Position numbers and translations under genes: made by a program
The notes under the pieces: generated by a model
What the model was told of the DNA's origin: nothing
The model's database searches: none
The model's input: only the letters and a program-made list of their open reading frames with translations
Part shown: piece by piece, positions 51,705 to 62,665 of the stretch
Layout: each line of letters opens with the position of its first letter
Position numbering within the stretch: the first letter of the stretch is position 1
Assembly: GCF_008807415.1 (NCBI RefSeq)
Contig: NZ_CP043626.1
Location: 6,424,501 to 6,488,500 of the forward strand
DNA: 64,000 nt
Direction: 5' to 3'
Source of the DNA: Pseudomonas denitrificans (nom. rej.)
GTDB lineage: Bacteria; Pseudomonadota; Gammaproteobacteria; Pseudomonadales; Pseudomonadaceae

Positions 51705-53444
51705 ATGAACCTTGCCCTGATCACGGCCTGCCCCAACGGCCAGATTTCCAGCGTGCTCAGCGCCCGCCTGCTGCGTGCGGCGGCGGAGCGCCTGGGCTGG
51801 TCGGTGTGTGTCGAGCAATGCGACCCGCAGCATCCGGAGCGCCAGTTGAGCGAAGGCCAGATCGCCGCGGCCGACTGGGTGCTGGTGGTCACTACGCAGC
51901 CGCTGGAGCTTTCGCGCTTCGCCGGCAAACGCCTGCTCCAGGCCCGGCCGGCCGAGGCGCTGGCCGAGCCCGCCAGCTTCCTGCAGCGAGCGCAGGAAGA
52001 GGCGCAGGTCTGGCAGCCCGGTGAGCCTTCGAGCGCGCCGGTCGCAGTGGAGCGCGCGGCGAAAGTCGTGGCGGTGACGGCCTGCCCGACCGGCGTGGCG
52101 CACACCTTCATGGCGGCCGAGGCGCTGCAGCAGACAGCGCAGCAGATGGGCGTCGAACTGCGGGTGGAAACCCAGGGTTCGGTGGGTGCGCGCAACCCGC
52201 TGACCGCAGAAGAAATCGCGGCCGCCGATGTGGTGCTGCTGGCGGCCGACATCGAGGTCAACCCCGAACGTTTCGCCGGCAAGCGCATCTTCCGTTGTGG
52301 CACTGGCGTTGCGCTGAAGCAGCCGCAGGCGACTATCGAACGCGCGTTGAAGGAAGCGACGGTGGAGTCCGCTTCATCTGCCGGCAGCAGTGCGGCGCCA
52401 ACCAGGAATGAGGCGCGCGGGGTCTACAAGCACCTGCTCACCGGCGTGTCCTTCATGCTGCCGATGGTGGTGGCCGGCGGCCTTCTGATCGCGTTGTCGT
52501 TCATCTTCGGCATCGAGGCCTTCAAGCAGCAGGGCACCCTGGCGGCGGCGCTGATGCAGATCGGCGGCGACGCGGCGTTCAAGCTGATGGTGCCGATGCT
52601 CGCGGGCTATATCGCCTGGTCCATCGCCGATCGTCCGGGCCTGGCGCCGGGGATGATCGGTGGGCTGCTGGCGAGCACGCTGGGCGCCGGCTTCCTTGGC
52701 GGCATAGTCGCCGGCCTGCTCGCGGGCTATTCGGCGCGGGCAATTGCCCAGTGGATTCCGCTGCCTGCCAGCGTCGCGGCGCTCAAGCCGATCCTGATCA
52801 TTCCCTTGCTGGCCAGCCTGTTCACCGGGTTGGTGATGATCTACGTGGTGGGTTCGCCGGTAGCGGCGATGATGCGTTCGCTCACCGACTTCCTCGCCGG
52901 CATGGGCACCACCAACGCCATCCTGCTCGGCCTGCTGCTGGGCGGGATGATGTGCGTGGACCTGGGTGGGCCGATCAACAAGGCGGCCTATGCGTTCTCG
53001 GTCGGCCTGCTCGCCTCGCAGAGCTACGCGCCGATGGCGGCGGTGATGGCCGGCGGTATGGTCCCGCCCATCGGCATGGGCATCGCCACGCTGCTTGCGC
53101 GGCGCAAGTTCGCTCAGAGCGAGCGCGAGGCGGGCAAGGCCGCGCTGGTGCTGGGGTTGTGCTTCATCTCCGAAGGGGCGATTCCCTTTGCCGCGAAGGA
53201 CCCGCTGCGGGTGATCCCGGCGAGCATCGCCGGAGGTGCGCTGACCGGCGCGCTGTCGATGCTGTTCGGCTGCAAGCTGCTGGCGCCCCATGGCGGCCTG
53301 TTCGTGCTGCTGATTCCCAACGCGATGAACCACGCGCTGCTCTACCTGCTGGCGATCGCCGCGGGCAGCGTGGTGACCGGGGTGCTCTATGCGCTGCTCA
53401 AGCGCGGCGAGGCGGCGCCGATGATGGTGATGGGGCAGGTGTAA
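51705..53444 (+). CDS. fruA: PTS fructose transporter subunit EIIB'BC
   Basis: The 579-residue inner-membrane permease phosphorylates fructose during uptake. Two EIIB-like domains come first: one with ITACPNGQIS (Cys9), and the phosphorylated one with AVTACPTGVAHTFMAAEAL (Cys127). The EIIC membrane domain follows from about residue 235 (HLLTGVSFMLPMVVAGGLLI), with the conserved GGPINKAAYAF. ATG 51705 is preferred over ATG 51699 because AAGAGG (51692-51697) is then seven bases away rather than one. Third gene of the fru operon. Confidence 0.96.
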   Translation: MNLALITACPNGQISSVLSARLLRAAAERLGWSVCVEQCDPQHPERQLSEGQIAAADWVLVVTTQPLELSRFAGKRLLQARPAEALAEPASFLQRAQEEAQVWQPGEPSSAPVAVERAAKVVAVTACPTGVAHTFMAAEALQQTAQQMGVELRVETQGSVGARNPLTAEEIAAADVVLLAADIEVNPERFAGKRIFRCGTGVALKQPQATIERALKEATVESASSAGSSAAPTRNEARGVYKHLLTGVSFMLPMVVAGGLLIALSFIFGIEAFKQQGTLAAALMQIGGDAAFKLMVPMLAGYIAWSIADRPGLAPGMIGGLLASTLGAGFLGGIVAGLLAGYSARAIAQWIPLPASVAALKPILIIPLLASLFTGLVMIYVVGSPVAAMMRSLTDFLAGMGTTNAILLGLLLGGMMCVDLGGPINKAAYAFSVGLLASQSYAPMAAVMAGGMVPPIGMGIATLLARRKFAQSEREAGKAALVLGLCFISEGAIPFAAKDPLRVIPASIAGGALTGALSMLFGCKLLAPHGGLFVLLIPNAMNHALLYLLAIAAGSVVTGVLYALLKRGEAAPMMVMGQV

Positions 53445-53461
53445 CGAAGCTTGCACTGACT

Positions 53462-53486
53462 CAGGAGCGGACGAAGTCCGCTCCTG
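53462..53486. repeat. REP-like hairpin between convergent fruA and ugd
   Basis: CAGGAGCGGAC and GTCCGCTCCTG form a perfect 11-bp stem around GAA. The GGAGCGGAC core recurs at 63851-63920 (GTAGGAGCGGAC). It has no T tract but lies in a 57-bp space between convergent genes, where it could reduce transcriptional read-through. Confidence 0.7.
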
Positions 53487-53501
53487 CGGGTCCAGCTTCG
53501 G

Positions 53502-54884
53502 TCAGGCGCTGCGTCGCTGACGTTGCTCGACGACCTGCGCCGGCACCGGCAGGCGGTGCGAGTCGCCACGGCCCATGGGGAAGTACTCGAAGCCGTAGCG
53601 CGCCACGCGCTCGGGGTCGAACAGGTTGCGACCGTCGAAGATCACCGGGGTCTTCAGGCGGCTGGCCACCAGCTCGAAATCCGGTGCCTTGAACTGCCGC
53701 CACTCGGTGCAGATCACCAGCGCATCGGCGCCGCCCAGGGTGGCTTCCGGCGTGCCCATCAGGGTCAGGCGTTCATCGTGGCCGTACAGGCGCTGCGCTT
53801 CGGGCATGGCTTCGGGGTCGAAGGCGCGGACCTTGGCGCCGGCTTCCCACAGGGCTTCCATCAGGGTGCGGCTGGGAGCGTCGCGCATGTCGTCGGTGTT
53901 GGGCTTGAACGACAGGCCCCAGAGCGCGAAGGTGCGGCCCTTGACCTTGCCGCCGTAGTAGCTGCGGATGCGCTCGAACAGCTTGCTCTTCTGTCGCTGG
54001 TTCACCGCTTCCACGGCGCGCAGCAGGTCGCTGGAGCAGTGGGCTTCCTCGGCGCTCTGGATCAGGGCCTGGACGTCCTTGGGGAAGCACGAGCCGCCGT
54101 AGCCGCAGCCGGGGTAGATGAAGTGGTAGCCGATGCGCGGGTCGGCGCCCATGCCCTGGCGCACCGCTTCGATGTCGGCGCCCAGGTGTTCGGCCAGCTC
54201 GGCGATCTGGTTGATGAAGCTGATCTTGGTGGCGAGCATGCAGTTGGCGGCGTACTTGGTCAGTTCCGCGCTGCGCAGGTTCATGGTCAGGATGCGGTCG
54301 TGGTTGCGGTTGAACGGCTCGTAGATCTCGCGCATCACGTCCAGCACCTCGGCGCTTTCGCAGCCGATGACGATGCGGTCGGGTTTGCGGCAGTCGGCCA
54401 GCGCCGAGCCTTCCTTGAGGAACTCGGGGTTGGAGACGATCTCGAAGTCCAGGCTGCGGCCTTCTTCGGCGAGCACCGCCAGCACCTTGGTCTTCACGCG
54501 ATCGCCCGTGCCCACCGGCACGGTGGACTTCTCGACGATGATCACCGGCTGGGTGCGGTTGCGGGCGATGCCCTCGGCAACCGCCAGCACGGCGCGCAGG
54601 TCGGCGGAGCCATCGGGCAGCGGCGGGGTGCCGACGGCGATGAACTGCACGCGGCCATGGCCGGCGGCCTCGGCGACGTCGCTGGTGAAACGCAGGCGTC
54701 CGGCTTCCAGGTTGTCCTTCACCAACTCGGCGAGACCCGGTTCGAAGATGCTGATCTGGCCGCGCTTGAGCTTGGCGATCTTGTCTTCGTCGATGTCCAT
54801 GCACAGGACGTCGTGGCCCACTTCGGCCATGACCGCGGCCTGCACCAGGCCCACATAACCGATTCCGAATACGCTGATTTTCAT
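53502..54884 (-). CDS. ugd: UDP-glucose 6-dehydrogenase
   Basis: The 460-residue NAD-dependent enzyme oxidises UDP-glucose to UDP-glucuronate, the precursor used by ArnA. The Rossmann motif is FGIGYVGL at residues 6-13, the catalytic Cys266 is in YPGCGYGGSCFPKD, and KYAANCMLATKISFINQ is conserved. Full length with an extra hydrophilic C-terminal tail of about 20 residues. It is the last gene of the arn cluster (arnBCADTEF-ugd), 40 bp after arnF. It is sometimes named pmrE. Confidence 0.96.
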   Translation of the reverse strand: MKISVFGIGYVGLVQAAVMAEVGHDVLCMDIDEDKIAKLKRGQISIFEPGLAELVKDNLEAGRLRFTSDVAEAAGHGRVQFIAVGTPPLPDGSADLRAVLAVAEGIARNRTQPVIIVEKSTVPVGTGDRVKTKVLAVLAEEGRSLDFEIVSNPEFLKEGSALADCRKPDRIVIGCESAEVLDVMREIYEPFNRNHDRILTMNLRSAELTKYAANCMLATKISFINQIAELAEHLGADIEAVRQGMGADPRIGYHFIYPGCGYGGSCFPKDVQALIQSAEEAHCSSDLLRAVEAVNQRQKSKLFERIRSYYGGKVKGRTFALWGLSFKPNTDDMRDAPSRTLMEALWEAGAKVRAFDPEAMPEAQRLYGHDERLTLMGTPEATLGGADALVICTEWRQFKAPDFELVASRLKTPVIFDGRNLFDPERVARYGFEYFPMGRGDSHRLPVPAQVVEQRQRRSA

Positions 54885-54924
54885 GTTGTGCTCTCCCGGA
54901 TAGGGACTCGAAGCGGGATTGGGG

Positions 54925-55353
54925 TCAGTCGAACTGCGCGCGCTCGGAGCGAGCGTCGCTGGGTTTGATGACGGTTGTTCTGTCAGGGCGGCGTGGCGCG
55001 TTGATTGCGATCACGCCGGCGATCACCAGGGCGACGCCCAGGGTGCGCGGCAGGCTCAGGGGCTCGCCGAAGCCCGGCAGCAAAGCGGCACCGAGGTAGA
55101 CGACGGCATAGCTCAGGCTCAGCAGCGAATAGGCGCGGCTCAGCGGCAGGTGTTTGAGGGCGAGCAGCCAGTTGAGCATCGACAGCGCGTAGGCCAGTAC
55201 CGCGCCGGCCAGCGCCGAGAGGGCGGCAAGGTCCAGTTGCGCGAGGTCGAACGGCCAGTGCGTGGGCAGGCGCGTCATGCTCCAGCGCATGCCCAGCTGC
55301 GCGCCGCTCACCAGCAGCACGCTGCCCAGGGCGAAGGCGATGCCGCGCTTCAC
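54925..55353 (-). CDS. arnF: Undecaprenyl phosphate-aminoarabinose flippase subunit ArnF
   Basis: The 142-residue small-multidrug-resistance-like protein has four transmembrane helices (for example [20 protein letters not shown] and [16 protein letters not shown]) and the family motif [19 protein letters not shown]. With ArnE it is proposed to flip undecaprenyl phosphate-L-Ara4N to the periplasm. The GTG start at 55353 overlaps the arnE stop by four bases. The last 25 residues are hydrophilic. Confidence 0.92.
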   Translation of the reverse strand: MKRGIAFALGSVLLVSGAQLGMRWSMTRLPTHWPFDLAQLDLAALSALAGAVLAYALSMLNWLLALKHLPLSRAYSLLSLSYAVVYLGAALLPGFGEPLSLPRTLGVALVIAGVIAINAPRRPDRTTVIKPSDARSERAQFD

Positions 55354-55694
55354 GAGTGCATCCCCAGCAGGGCGACGCCACCGACGATCAGCGCGACGCC
55401 GAACCAGTGGCGCGCATCGATGCGTTCGCCGAACAGACGGCTTGCCAGGAGCGTCACCAGCACGAAGTTCAGGCTCAGCATGGGATAGGCGACGCCTACC
55501 TCCAGGCGCTGCAGGACCAGCAACCAGAGCAGCAGACCGAAGCCCAGGCAGGCGATCGCCAGCAGCAGCCAGGGCGAGAAAAGCTTCGTCACTACGCTCG
55601 AGGGAGCATCGCGCCAGCTTTCCACGGCGAATTTCTGCGCCAGCTGGCCCATGCAGGTAAGCAGGCAGGCACCGGCCAGCAGCAGGGCGGTCAT
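55350..55694 (-). CDS. arnE: Undecaprenyl phosphate-aminoarabinose flippase subunit ArnE
   Basis: The 114-residue partner of ArnF has four transmembrane helices, with [51 protein letters not shown] and [14 protein letters not shown]. The start overlaps the arnT stop (ATGA) and the stop overlaps the arnF start, showing tight coupling. Confidence 0.92.
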   Translation of the reverse strand: MTALLLAGACLLTCMGQLAQKFAVESWRDAPSSVVTKLFSPWLLLAIACLGFGLLLWLLVLQRLEVGVAYPMLSLNFVLVTLLASRLFGERIDARHWFGVALIVGGVALLGMHS

Positions 55695-57337
55695 GGCGCG
55701 GCCTGCGGAATCAGCAGGACCACCAGGTGGTTCTGTCGATAACTGATGGCGTCGCTGGGCAGCATGGCCAGTTCGGCCTCGTCGCTGGCGCTGTTGACCC
55801 GCATGATCACGCCGATGGGGCCTTCGGCGCGGGCGTGCTCGATCCAGGCGTGGATGCCTTCGGGGGCAATGCTGCGGCCCTGGCCTTCTGGATAGCCCAG
55901 GCCGAACTTCAGTTCGCCTTCGGTGTTGAACAGCGTGATGTCGCTGCGCTGGGTACGCCAGGCGAGGGCGGTAGCGGCGCCCAGGTCATTGCTCAGCAGG
56001 CTGCGGGCGCCCTTGAGCTGGTCCAGGTGCTCGGCGATGAACTGGTCGGGCATCTTGCTGTTGACCATCTTGTTCGGCATCGCGTTGGGCACCAGCGCCA
56101 CCAGCAGCCAGGCCGCGAAGGCCGGCGCCGCCCAGTAGCGACTGGGGCGCAGCAGTTGCAGCAGGCCGGCCAGCAGCCAGACGATGCAGACCAGGGCGAC
56201 CATCAGCACGCTGGGTAGTTCGTCGTGGTACTGCGGGTGGCGGGCCTGCATGAACACCAGGCCGGCCAGCGCGCTGCTGCCCAGCAGCAGGTTGAGTGCG
56301 CCGTTGAGTTTCAGCGCGATCAGCCTGCGTTGCTGCAGCGCACGGCCGATGGCGTCGGCCATCAACAGGGCCAGGGGGGCGAAGCAGGGCATGATGTAGG
56401 TCGGCAGCTTGCCCTTGGCCAGGCTGAAGAACAGGAAGGGCATGACGAACCACAGCAGCAGGAACACCAGCCTGGAATCACGCCAGCCCTGCAGGCCGTT
56501 GCGCAGCGCCGGGAAGATCAGCACCGCCCAGGGCAGTGCGCTGGCAAACAGCAGCGGCACGAAGAACCAGATCGGTCGGCCGTGCTGTGCGTCTTCCCCG
56601 GCGAAGCGGCGAATGTGTTCATGCCAGAAGAAGAAGTCCCAGAAGTCCTGTTCGCGGGCGTGGATCAGCAGCACCCAGGGTGCGGCGACCAGTACGGCGA
56701 CCAGCACCGCCAGGGGCCCGTAGCGCAGCAGTTCGCCGAAGCGCTTCTGCAGCACGGCATAGGGCAGACCGACGAGCACCGGCAGGAGGAAGGCCAGGAA
56801 GCCCTTGGTCATGAAGCCGAAGGCGCAGGCGGCGCCCAGCAGACTCCAGGCGGCGAAGCGTCCACGGGTGGTTCTGGCGTCGAAGGCGAACCACAGGGCG
56901 CCGAGGCTGAGGTTCACGCAGAAGGTGAACTGCGGGTCGAGGTTGGCGTAGCCGGCCTGCCCGGCGATCAGCCCGAAGCTCAGGTACAGCAGGCCCGCGG
57001 CCCAGGTGCGGCGCGGGTCGTTCCACAACCGGCGGGCGAGCAGGATGACCAGCAGGGTACTCAGTGCGGTTACCAATGCCGAACCGAAGCGCACGCCAAA
57101 CAGGTTCTGCCCGAACACGGCCTGGCTGGCGGCGGTCAGCCAGTAGCCGCCGGTGGGTTTCTCGAAGTAACGCAGGCCGAGCAGGTGCGGGGAAACCCAG
57201 TCGCCGCTCTGCAGCATGGCCTGGCTGATCTGCGCATTGCGCGACTCGTCGGGAATCCACAGCCCGTGGAAGGCCATCGGCAGCAGGATGCACAGTACGA
57301 AGGCGGCTAGCAGGGACGGGTAGGCCAGGCGCTTCAT
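55691..57337 (-). CDS. arnT: Lipid A 4-amino-4-deoxy-L-arabinose transferase ArnT
   Basis: The 548-residue integral membrane glycosyltransferase transfers L-Ara4N from undecaprenyl phosphate to lipid A phosphates on the periplasmic side, lowering binding of polymyxin and cationic peptides. About twelve hydrophobic helices are seen. The first periplasmic loop has [19 protein letters not shown] and [11 protein letters not shown], containing the conserved acidic catalytic-site residues; [15 protein letters not shown] is another family motif. The start overlaps the arnD stop by four bases. Confidence 0.96.
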   Translation of the reverse strand: MKRLAYPSLLAAFVLCILLPMAFHGLWIPDESRNAQISQAMLQSGDWVSPHLLGLRYFEKPTGGYWLTAASQAVFGQNLFGVRFGSALVTALSTLLVILLARRLWNDPRRTWAAGLLYLSFGLIAGQAGYANLDPQFTFCVNLSLGALWFAFDARTTRGRFAAWSLLGAACAFGFMTKGFLAFLLPVLVGLPYAVLQKRFGELLRYGPLAVLVAVLVAAPWVLLIHAREQDFWDFFFWHEHIRRFAGEDAQHGRPIWFFVPLLFASALPWAVLIFPALRNGLQGWRDSRLVFLLLWFVMPFLFFSLAKGKLPTYIMPCFAPLALLMADAIGRALQQRRLIALKLNGALNLLLGSSALAGLVFMQARHPQYHDELPSVLMVALVCIVWLLAGLLQLLRPSRYWAAPAFAAWLLVALVPNAMPNKMVNSKMPDQFIAEHLDQLKGARSLLSNDLGAATALAWRTQRSDITLFNTEGELKFGLGYPEGQGRSIAPEGIHAWIEHARAEGPIGVIMRVNSASDEAELAMLPSDAISYRQNHLVVLLIPQAAP

Positions 57338-58218
57338 GCGTGCTGCACCCCCAGCCAGCCTTCGCGGCCGGCCAATTCGCCACGCACCAGGCTGGCGACG
57401 GGCAGGGTGGTCGGGTCGTCCGGCAGCAGCCGGCCCAGCGGAACGAAGCGGATGCCGCCGGCCCGTGCCTGGGCCAGCAAGCGGCGGAAGTCGTGGGCCA
57501 TGAGAATGCCCTCGACCTCGGCGTGAATGGTGTAAACGTTCAAGGCGTCCATGTCGAAGCGGGAAAGGATGTAGTCGTTGAAGGCGGATGGCGCCACCTG
57601 CGGGCCGACGACCTCGTCGAAGGTCGGCATGTCCACCGGAATCTGCGGGGTACCGGCACGACCGTCAGCCAGGCGCGGGCGGAACAGCGAGCGCCCGCGG
57701 CAATCGCTGTTGTAGCGAAAGCCGAAGCGCTCCTTGGCTTCCACGGTGCGCTCGTCGGCGCGCCAGCCGGCCACCGCCGAGCACTCCACCGGGTTGCCGA
57801 GGATGTCGGCGAGGGTATCCACGCCACGGCGGATCTGTTGCTCCAGTTGCTGCGCGCTCCAGCGGCCGGCGTTGGCCTGCCAGCCGTGGTGGTCCCAGGC
57901 GTGCAGGCCGACTTCGTGGCCGGCGTCCTGGGCGCGTCGCATCAGATGGCCCAGGTCGCGGCCGATCGGCTTGCCCGGCCAGGCGGTGCCGGCCAGGAGG
58001 ATGTCCCAGCCATAGAGTCCGGCGGCGTTGGAACGCAGCATCTTCCACAGGAACTGCGGGCGGATCAGGCGCCACAGGTGCCGGCCCATGTTGTCGGGGC
58101 CGACGCTGAAGAAGAAGGTCGCCTTTACGTCGGCTTCCTCGAGCATGTCCAGCAACCGGGGCACGCCATCACGGGTGCCACGGTAGGTGTCGACGTCAAT
58201 GCGCAGTCCCGCTCTCAT
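57334..58218 (-). CDS. arnD: Undecaprenyl phosphate 4-deoxy-4-formamido-L-arabinose deformylase ArnD
   Basis: The 294-residue enzyme removes the formyl group from undecaprenyl phosphate-L-Ara4FN. It has the polysaccharide deacetylase fold: [21 protein letters not shown] holds the metal-site Asp, ATFFFSVG and [14 protein letters not shown] hold the His ligands. ATG 58218 overlaps the arnA stop by one base. Length is that of the family. Confidence 0.95.
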   Translation of the reverse strand: MRAGLRIDVDTYRGTRDGVPRLLDMLEEADVKATFFFSVGPDNMGRHLWRLIRPQFLWKMLRSNAAGLYGWDILLAGTAWPGKPIGRDLGHLMRRAQDAGHEVGLHAWDHHGWQANAGRWSAQQLEQQIRRGVDTLADILGNPVECSAVAGWRADERTVEAKERFGFRYNSDCRGRSLFRPRLADGRAGTPQIPVDMPTFDEVVGPQVAPSAFNDYILSRFDMDALNVYTIHAEVEGILMAHDFRRLLAQARAGGIRFVPLGRLLPDDPTTLPVASLVRGELAGREGWLGVQHA

Positions 58219-60239
58219 CAGGCGATGCTTTTCTTCAGCGGGAAGGCGTGGGGCACACCGCCGGCGCGTTCGGCCAGGGCTTCGCGGAGGAAGAAGTCCA
58301 GGGTCTTGCCGATGGTCTCGGCCAGTTCCACGCTCGGCTGCCAGTTCAGCAGACGACGGGCGTTCTCGATGCTCGGCTTGCGGTGCGACACGTCCTGGTA
58401 GCCGTCGCCGTAGAAGCTGCGGCTTTCCACTTCGCGGAAGCCGGCGAAGGGCGGGAACTGGTCGCGCAGCGGGTGGGCCTCGAACTGGCGCAGCAGCTCT
58501 TCGCCCAGCTGGCGGATGCTGGCTTCGTTGTCCGGGTTGCCGATGTTGACGATCTGCCCGTCGCAGCGGCTGCCCTCGTTGTCGATGATGCGCGCCAGCG
58601 CTTCGATGCCGTCATCCACGTCGGTGAAGCAGCGCTTCTGCTCGCCGCCGTCGACCAGGCGGATCGGGGTGCCTTCCACGAGGTGCAGGATCAGCTGGGT
58701 AATTGCGCGGGAGCTGCCGATACGGGCGGAATCCAGTCGGTCCAGGCGCGGGCCCATCCAGTTGAACGGACGGAACAGGGTGAACTTCAGGCCCTTCTGG
58801 CCGTAGGCCCAGATGACTCGGTCGAGCAGTTGCTTGGAGACCGAGTAGATCCAGCGCTGCTTGTTGATCGGGCCGACGATGAGGTTGGACTTGTCCTCGT
58901 CGAAGTTGGCGTCGGCGCACATGCCGTACACCTCGGAAGTGGACGGGAAGATCACACGCTTGTTGTATTTGACGCAGTAGCGGACCAGCTTGAGGTTTTC
59001 CTCGAAGTCCAGCTCGAACACGCGCAGTGGGTTGCGGGTGTATTCGATGGGCGTGGCGATGGCTACCAGCGGCAGGACCACGTCGCACTTCTTGATGTGG
59101 TACTCGATCCACTCGGTGTGGATGCTGATGTCGCCTTCGACGAAGTGGAAGTCCGGGTTGCCCTTCAGGCGCTCGATGGCGTCGGAGCCGATGTCCAGGC
59201 CGTAGACCTCGTAGTTGCCGTCACGCAGCAGGCGCTCGGAGAGGTGGTTGCCGATGAAACCGTTGACGCCGAGGATCAGTACGCGGGTCTTGCGCTTGGG
59301 CTTGCCGGCGGCGCCGTGCAGGCGCGAGCCATCCACCAGGCCCATCTCGCGGGCCAGTTGCGGGCCGGCGAGGAACAGGCCGCTGTCATTCTGCTGGCCG
59401 GAGAGGATTTCCAGCGAGTCTTCGCCGCAGGCAATGCGCAGAGGATCGACCGAGAGCACCGAGCCAGGCGCCATGCCGTTGTTGCCGGCCGCGACGCGCG
59501 AGCTCCAGACGATCAGCTTGCGATCGCCCACCGGAGCGAAGGCGCCGGGGTAGGGCTGGGTCACGGCGCGCACCAGGTTGTGCAGTTCGCGCGCCGGGCG
59601 TTTCCAGTCGAGCTGGCCGTCCGCCGGGGTACGGCGACCGAAGTAGCTGGCGCGGGATTCGTCCTGGGCGACTTCCTGCAGCTCGCCGCGAGCCAGGCGC
59701 GGCAGGGCGGCGGCGAGCAGCTCGCGGGTGGCTTCACGGAGCTTGCCGTGCAGGAACAGGGCGGTGTCGTCGGCGCCGATGGCAACGCTCTGCTGGGCGA
59801 GGATGCCGCCGGCATCGGCGCGCTTGACCATGCGGTGCAGGGTCACGCCGGTCTCGGTTTCGCCGTTGACCAGCACCCAGTTGGCCGGGGCACGGCCACG
59901 GTAGCGCGGCAGCAGCGAGCCATGCAGGTTGTAGGCGCCCCTGGCGGCGCAGGCCAGCAGCTCTTCGCTGAGCAGGTGGCGGTAGTAGAAGGAAAAGATG
60001 TACTGCGGCTGCAGCTCACGGATGCGTGCGACCCACAGCGGGTGGTTGACGTCTTCCGGGGCGTGCACCGGGATGCCCAGGCGCGCGCAGAGCTGCGCTA
60101 CGGAGCCATAGAAGCGGTTTTCCTTCGGATCGTCGGCGTGGGTGAAGACGGCGTCGATCTGGTAACCGGCGGCAAGCAGGGCCTCGATGCCGGCGCAGCC
60201 GAAGTCGTGGTAGGCGAAGACGATGGTCTGCTGGGTCAT
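58218..60239 (-). CDS. arnA: Bifunctional UDP-glucuronate decarboxylase / UDP-Ara4N formyltransferase ArnA
   Basis: The 673-residue two-domain enzyme. The N-terminal formyltransferase domain (about residues 1-305) has the formyl-transfer site [18 protein letters not shown]. The C-terminal short-chain dehydrogenase domain starts at [20 protein letters not shown] (about residue 323) and carries the Ser/Tyr/Lys set around SEVYGMC and [20 protein letters not shown]; it decarboxylates UDP-glucuronate. ATG 60239 overlaps the arnC stop; the frame runs further upstream as an artefact inside arnC. Confidence 0.96.
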   Translation of the reverse strand: MTQQTIVFAYHDFGCAGIEALLAAGYQIDAVFTHADDPKENRFYGSVAQLCARLGIPVHAPEDVNHPLWVARIRELQPQYIFSFYYRHLLSEELLACAARGAYNLHGSLLPRYRGRAPANWVLVNGETETGVTLHRMVKRADAGGILAQQSVAIGADDTALFLHGKLREATRELLAAALPRLARGELQEVAQDESRASYFGRRTPADGQLDWKRPARELHNLVRAVTQPYPGAFAPVGDRKLIVWSSRVAAGNNGMAPGSVLSVDPLRIACGEDSLEILSGQQNDSGLFLAGPQLAREMGLVDGSRLHGAAGKPKRKTRVLILGVNGFIGNHLSERLLRDGNYEVYGLDIGSDAIERLKGNPDFHFVEGDISIHTEWIEYHIKKCDVVLPLVAIATPIEYTRNPLRVFELDFEENLKLVRYCVKYNKRVIFPSTSEVYGMCADANFDEDKSNLIVGPINKQRWIYSVSKQLLDRVIWAYGQKGLKFTLFRPFNWMGPRLDRLDSARIGSSRAITQLILHLVEGTPIRLVDGGEQKRCFTDVDDGIEALARIIDNEGSRCDGQIVNIGNPDNEASIRQLGEELLRQFEAHPLRDQFPPFAGFREVESRSFYGDGYQDVSHRKPSIENARRLLNWQPSVELAETIGKTLDFFLREALAERAGGVPHAFPLKKSIA

Positions 60240-61240
60240 GGCTGGATGGACTCGAAAGAAGGGGAAGAAGCGGTGATCGGGGCGCGCGGCGTCTCGGTGC
60301 GGACGATGCGCTCGATGAAGAAGCGGGGGCGGGCGCGCACGTCGTTGTACATGCGCCCCAGGTACTCGCCGAGCAGGCCCATGCCGACCAGCTGCACGCC
60401 GGTGAACATGAACAGCACGGCGAACAGCACGAACACCCCGTGGCCGGCCCAGGCGGCGCCGAACAGCAGGCGCAGCACCAGCAGCATCAGGGCGAAGGCG
60501 AAGCCGGCCACCGCCATGCCGCCGCCGACGAAGGACAGCAGGCGCAGCGGCGAGGTGGTCATGCAGGTGACCAGGTCGAACATCAGGTTGATCAGGCGCA
60601 GGAAGTCGTACTTCGACTCGCCGTGCTCGCGTTCGGCGTGGGCGACGAGGATCTCGCTGGTGTGGCGGGCGAAGCTGTTGGCCAGGATCGGGATGAAGGT
60701 GCTGCGCTCGCGGCAGGCGAGCATCGCCTTGACGATGCTCGAGCGATAGGCGCGCAGCATGCAGCCGTAGTCGTTCATCGCCACGCCGGTGGAGCGCTGC
60801 ACGGCGAGGTTGATCAGTTTCGACGGCCAGCGGCGCAGGGCGGAGTCCTGGCGCTGCTGGCGCACGCTGCCGACCACGTCGTAGCCCTTGGCGGCCTCGG
60901 CCACCAGGCGCGGGATTTCTTCCGGCGGGTTCTGCAGGTCGGCGTCGAGGGTAATGACCAGGTCGCCCTGGCACTGCTCGAAGCCGGCCATGATCGCCGC
61001 GTGCTGGCCGTAGTTGCGGTTGAGGATCACCGCCAGCACATGGCTGCCCGGCGCCTGCGCGGCTTCCTGCAGCAGGTCGGCGGAGCTGTCGCGGCTGCCG
61101 TCGTCGATCAGCACGATCTCGTAGTCGCGGCCCAGCTGTTCGCAGGCGGCGGTGGTCCGGCGCAGCAGCTCGGGCAGGCTGGCCTCTTCGTTGTACACCG
61201 GGATGACGATGGACACGCGATGGATCGGATAGGGTTTCAC
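60236..61240 (-). CDS. arnC: Undecaprenyl phosphate 4-deoxy-4-formamido-L-arabinose transferase ArnC
   Basis: The 334-residue membrane-anchored GT2 glycosyltransferase loads L-Ara4FN on undecaprenyl phosphate. The fold starts [18 protein letters not shown], the DxD-type metal site is [16 protein letters not shown], and two C-terminal transmembrane helices ([20 protein letters not shown] and [20 protein letters not shown]) end the protein. The GTG start at 61240 gives the family N-terminus ([12 protein letters not shown]) and lies seven bases from the arnB stop; the frame upstream overlaps arnB. Confidence 0.95.
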   Translation of the reverse strand: MKPYPIHRVSIVIPVYNEEASLPELLRRTTAACEQLGRDYEIVLIDDGSRDSSADLLQEAAQAPGSHVLAVILNRNYGQHAAIMAGFEQCQGDLVITLDADLQNPPEEIPRLVAEAAKGYDVVGSVRQQRQDSALRRWPSKLINLAVQRSTGVAMNDYGCMLRAYRSSIVKAMLACRERSTFIPILANSFARHTSEILVAHAEREHGESKYDFLRLINLMFDLVTCMTTSPLRLLSFVGGGMAVAGFAFALMLLVLRLLFGAAWAGHGVFVLFAVLFMFTGVQLVGMGLLGEYLGRMYNDVRARPRFFIERIVRTETPRAPITASSPSFESIQP

Positions 61241-61247
61241 GGTGGCG

Positions 61248-62387
61248 TTACCGAAGCAGGGTTTCGATGGCGTCGACCACACGGTCCTGGTCGGCCTGGG
61301 TCATGTCGGGGAACAGCGGGATGGAGACGATCCGCGAGGAGTTCCACTCGGTGTTGGGCAGTTGCACGCGCGGGTAGCGCTGGCGGTAGTAGCTGTGCAG
61401 GTGGCTGCCGATGAAGTGGATGCCGCTGCCGATGCCGCGCTGCTGCAGGCCCTGCATGAAGGCTTCGCGGTCGATGCCGCAACGCTCCTGGTCGATGCGC
61501 AGGACGTACAGGTGCCAGGCGTGATGCTGCGGGTAGTCCGGCACCGCCAGCGGTTGCACGGGCAGGTGCGCCAGGCGTTCGGCGTAGCCCGCGGCCAGCT
61601 CTGCGCGGCGGGCGTTGATCGCATCGAGCTTGGGCAGCTGGACCAGGGCAATGGCGGCGTTGATGTCCGTGAGGTTGTACTTGAAGCCCGGCTCCACCAC
61701 CTGTGCCTGCGGCTTGCGGCCGTGGGTCAGGCGGTCGTACGCATCGACGCCCAGGCCGTGGAACTTCAGGGTGCGTACGCGATTGGCCAGGACTTCGTCA
61801 TCGGTGACGAACATGGCGCCCTCGGCGCAGGTGAGGTTCTTGATCGCGTGGAAGGAGAAGATCGCGGTGCCGCGCTGGCCTACCGGGCGGCCACGGTAGA
61901 AGGTACCGGCAGCGTGGGCGGCGTCTTCGATCACGGGGATGCCATGGCGCAGGGCGAGCTCGTCGATCGGGTCCATGTCGCAGGCGGCGCCGGCGTAGTG
62001 CACCGGGATGATGGCGCGGGTACGCGGGGTGATCGCGGCCTCGATGCGGGCGGCGTCGGTCATCAGGGTGTCACGGTCGACGTCGACGAACACCGGGGTG
62101 GCGCCCAGCAGGCTGATCATGTTGACGGTGGAGACCCAGGTCTGCGACGGGGTGATCACCTCGTCACCCGGGCCGATGCCCAGGGCCAGCAGCGCCAGGT
62201 GCATGCCGCCGGTAGCGGAGGACAGCGCGACGGCGTGGCGGCAGCCGATCGACTGGGCGAACTGTTGCTCCAGTTCTGCGTTCTTCGGCCCGGTGGTGAT
62301 CCAGCCCGAGCGCAGGACTTCATTGACTGCCTGGATCTCCTCCTCGCCGATGCTGGGGCGGGAGAAGGGGAGGAAGGGCATTTCCAT
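61248..62387 (-). CDS. arnB: UDP-4-amino-4-deoxy-L-arabinose-oxoglutarate aminotransferase ArnB
   Basis: The 379-residue PLP-dependent aminotransferase (DegT/DnrJ/EryC1 family) makes UDP-L-Ara4N from the keto-sugar formed by ArnA. The PLP lysine is Lys183 in [14 protein letters not shown]; cofactor-phosphate contacts are in [15 protein letters not shown] and [13 protein letters not shown] 62387 starts [17 protein letters not shown] as in the family; a TTG four codons earlier is less likely. First gene of the arn operon, with a PmrA-type site upstream. Confidence 0.96.
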   Translation of the reverse strand: MEMPFLPFSRPSIGEEEIQAVNEVLRSGWITTGPKNAELEQQFAQSIGCRHAVALSSATGGMHLALLALGIGPGDEVITPSQTWVSTVNMISLLGATPVFVDVDRDTLMTDAARIEAAITPRTRAIIPVHYAGAACDMDPIDELALRHGIPVIEDAAHAAGTFYRGRPVGQRGTAIFSFHAIKNLTCAEGAMFVTDDEVLANRVRTLKFHGLGVDAYDRLTHGRKPQAQVVEPGFKYNLTDINAAIALVQLPKLDAINARRAELAAGYAERLAHLPVQPLAVPDYPQHHAWHLYVLRIDQERCGIDREAFMQGLQQRGIGSGIHFIGSHLHSYYRQRYPRVQLPNTEWNSSRIVSIPLFPDMTQADQDRVVDAIETLLR

Positions 62388-62448
62388 GTGGTGTTCCAAA
62401 GGCCGTCACGGCTCTGTCAGGGGGTGAGAGAACGCTACGGGGGAGATC

Positions 62449-62465
62449 GTTAAGAAGCCGTTAAG
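62449..62465 (-). promoter_or_regulatory. PmrA-type box upstream of arnB
   Basis: On the minus strand the sequence is CTTAACGGCTTCTTAAC, two CTTAAC half sites in direct repeat with an 11-bp period and N5 spacer. This is the pattern of PmrA boxes that control arn operons in response to low magnesium or cationic peptides. It ends 62 bp before the arnB ATG, a suitable distance for activation. The two-component genes themselves are not in the window. Confidence 0.82.
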
Positions 62466-62576
62466 TGGATGTCGTGATTCCGTTCGTCGGTCGAATTGCG
62501 ACGTGTCGCACCTGAAGGTGAGGAGTCACTTGAGTGAACGGTCTGAAAACGACATGGCTGATGTCGGAAAACGCTG

Positions 62577-62605
62577 TTGAACACTCGTTCATCCTTGGCT
62601 ATGGT
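62577..62605 (+). promoter_or_regulatory. Sigma-70-type promoter upstream of the aminotransferase gene
   Basis: TTGAAC (62577-62582) and TATGGT (62600-62605) are spaced by exactly 17 bases, 60 bp before the ATG at 62666. Confidence 0.5.
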
Positions 62606-62665
62606 GGCCCAACGCTCCTGCGGACCCTTCTGCAGGACATTCCGTCATTCGGATGAGGCCCTTGC

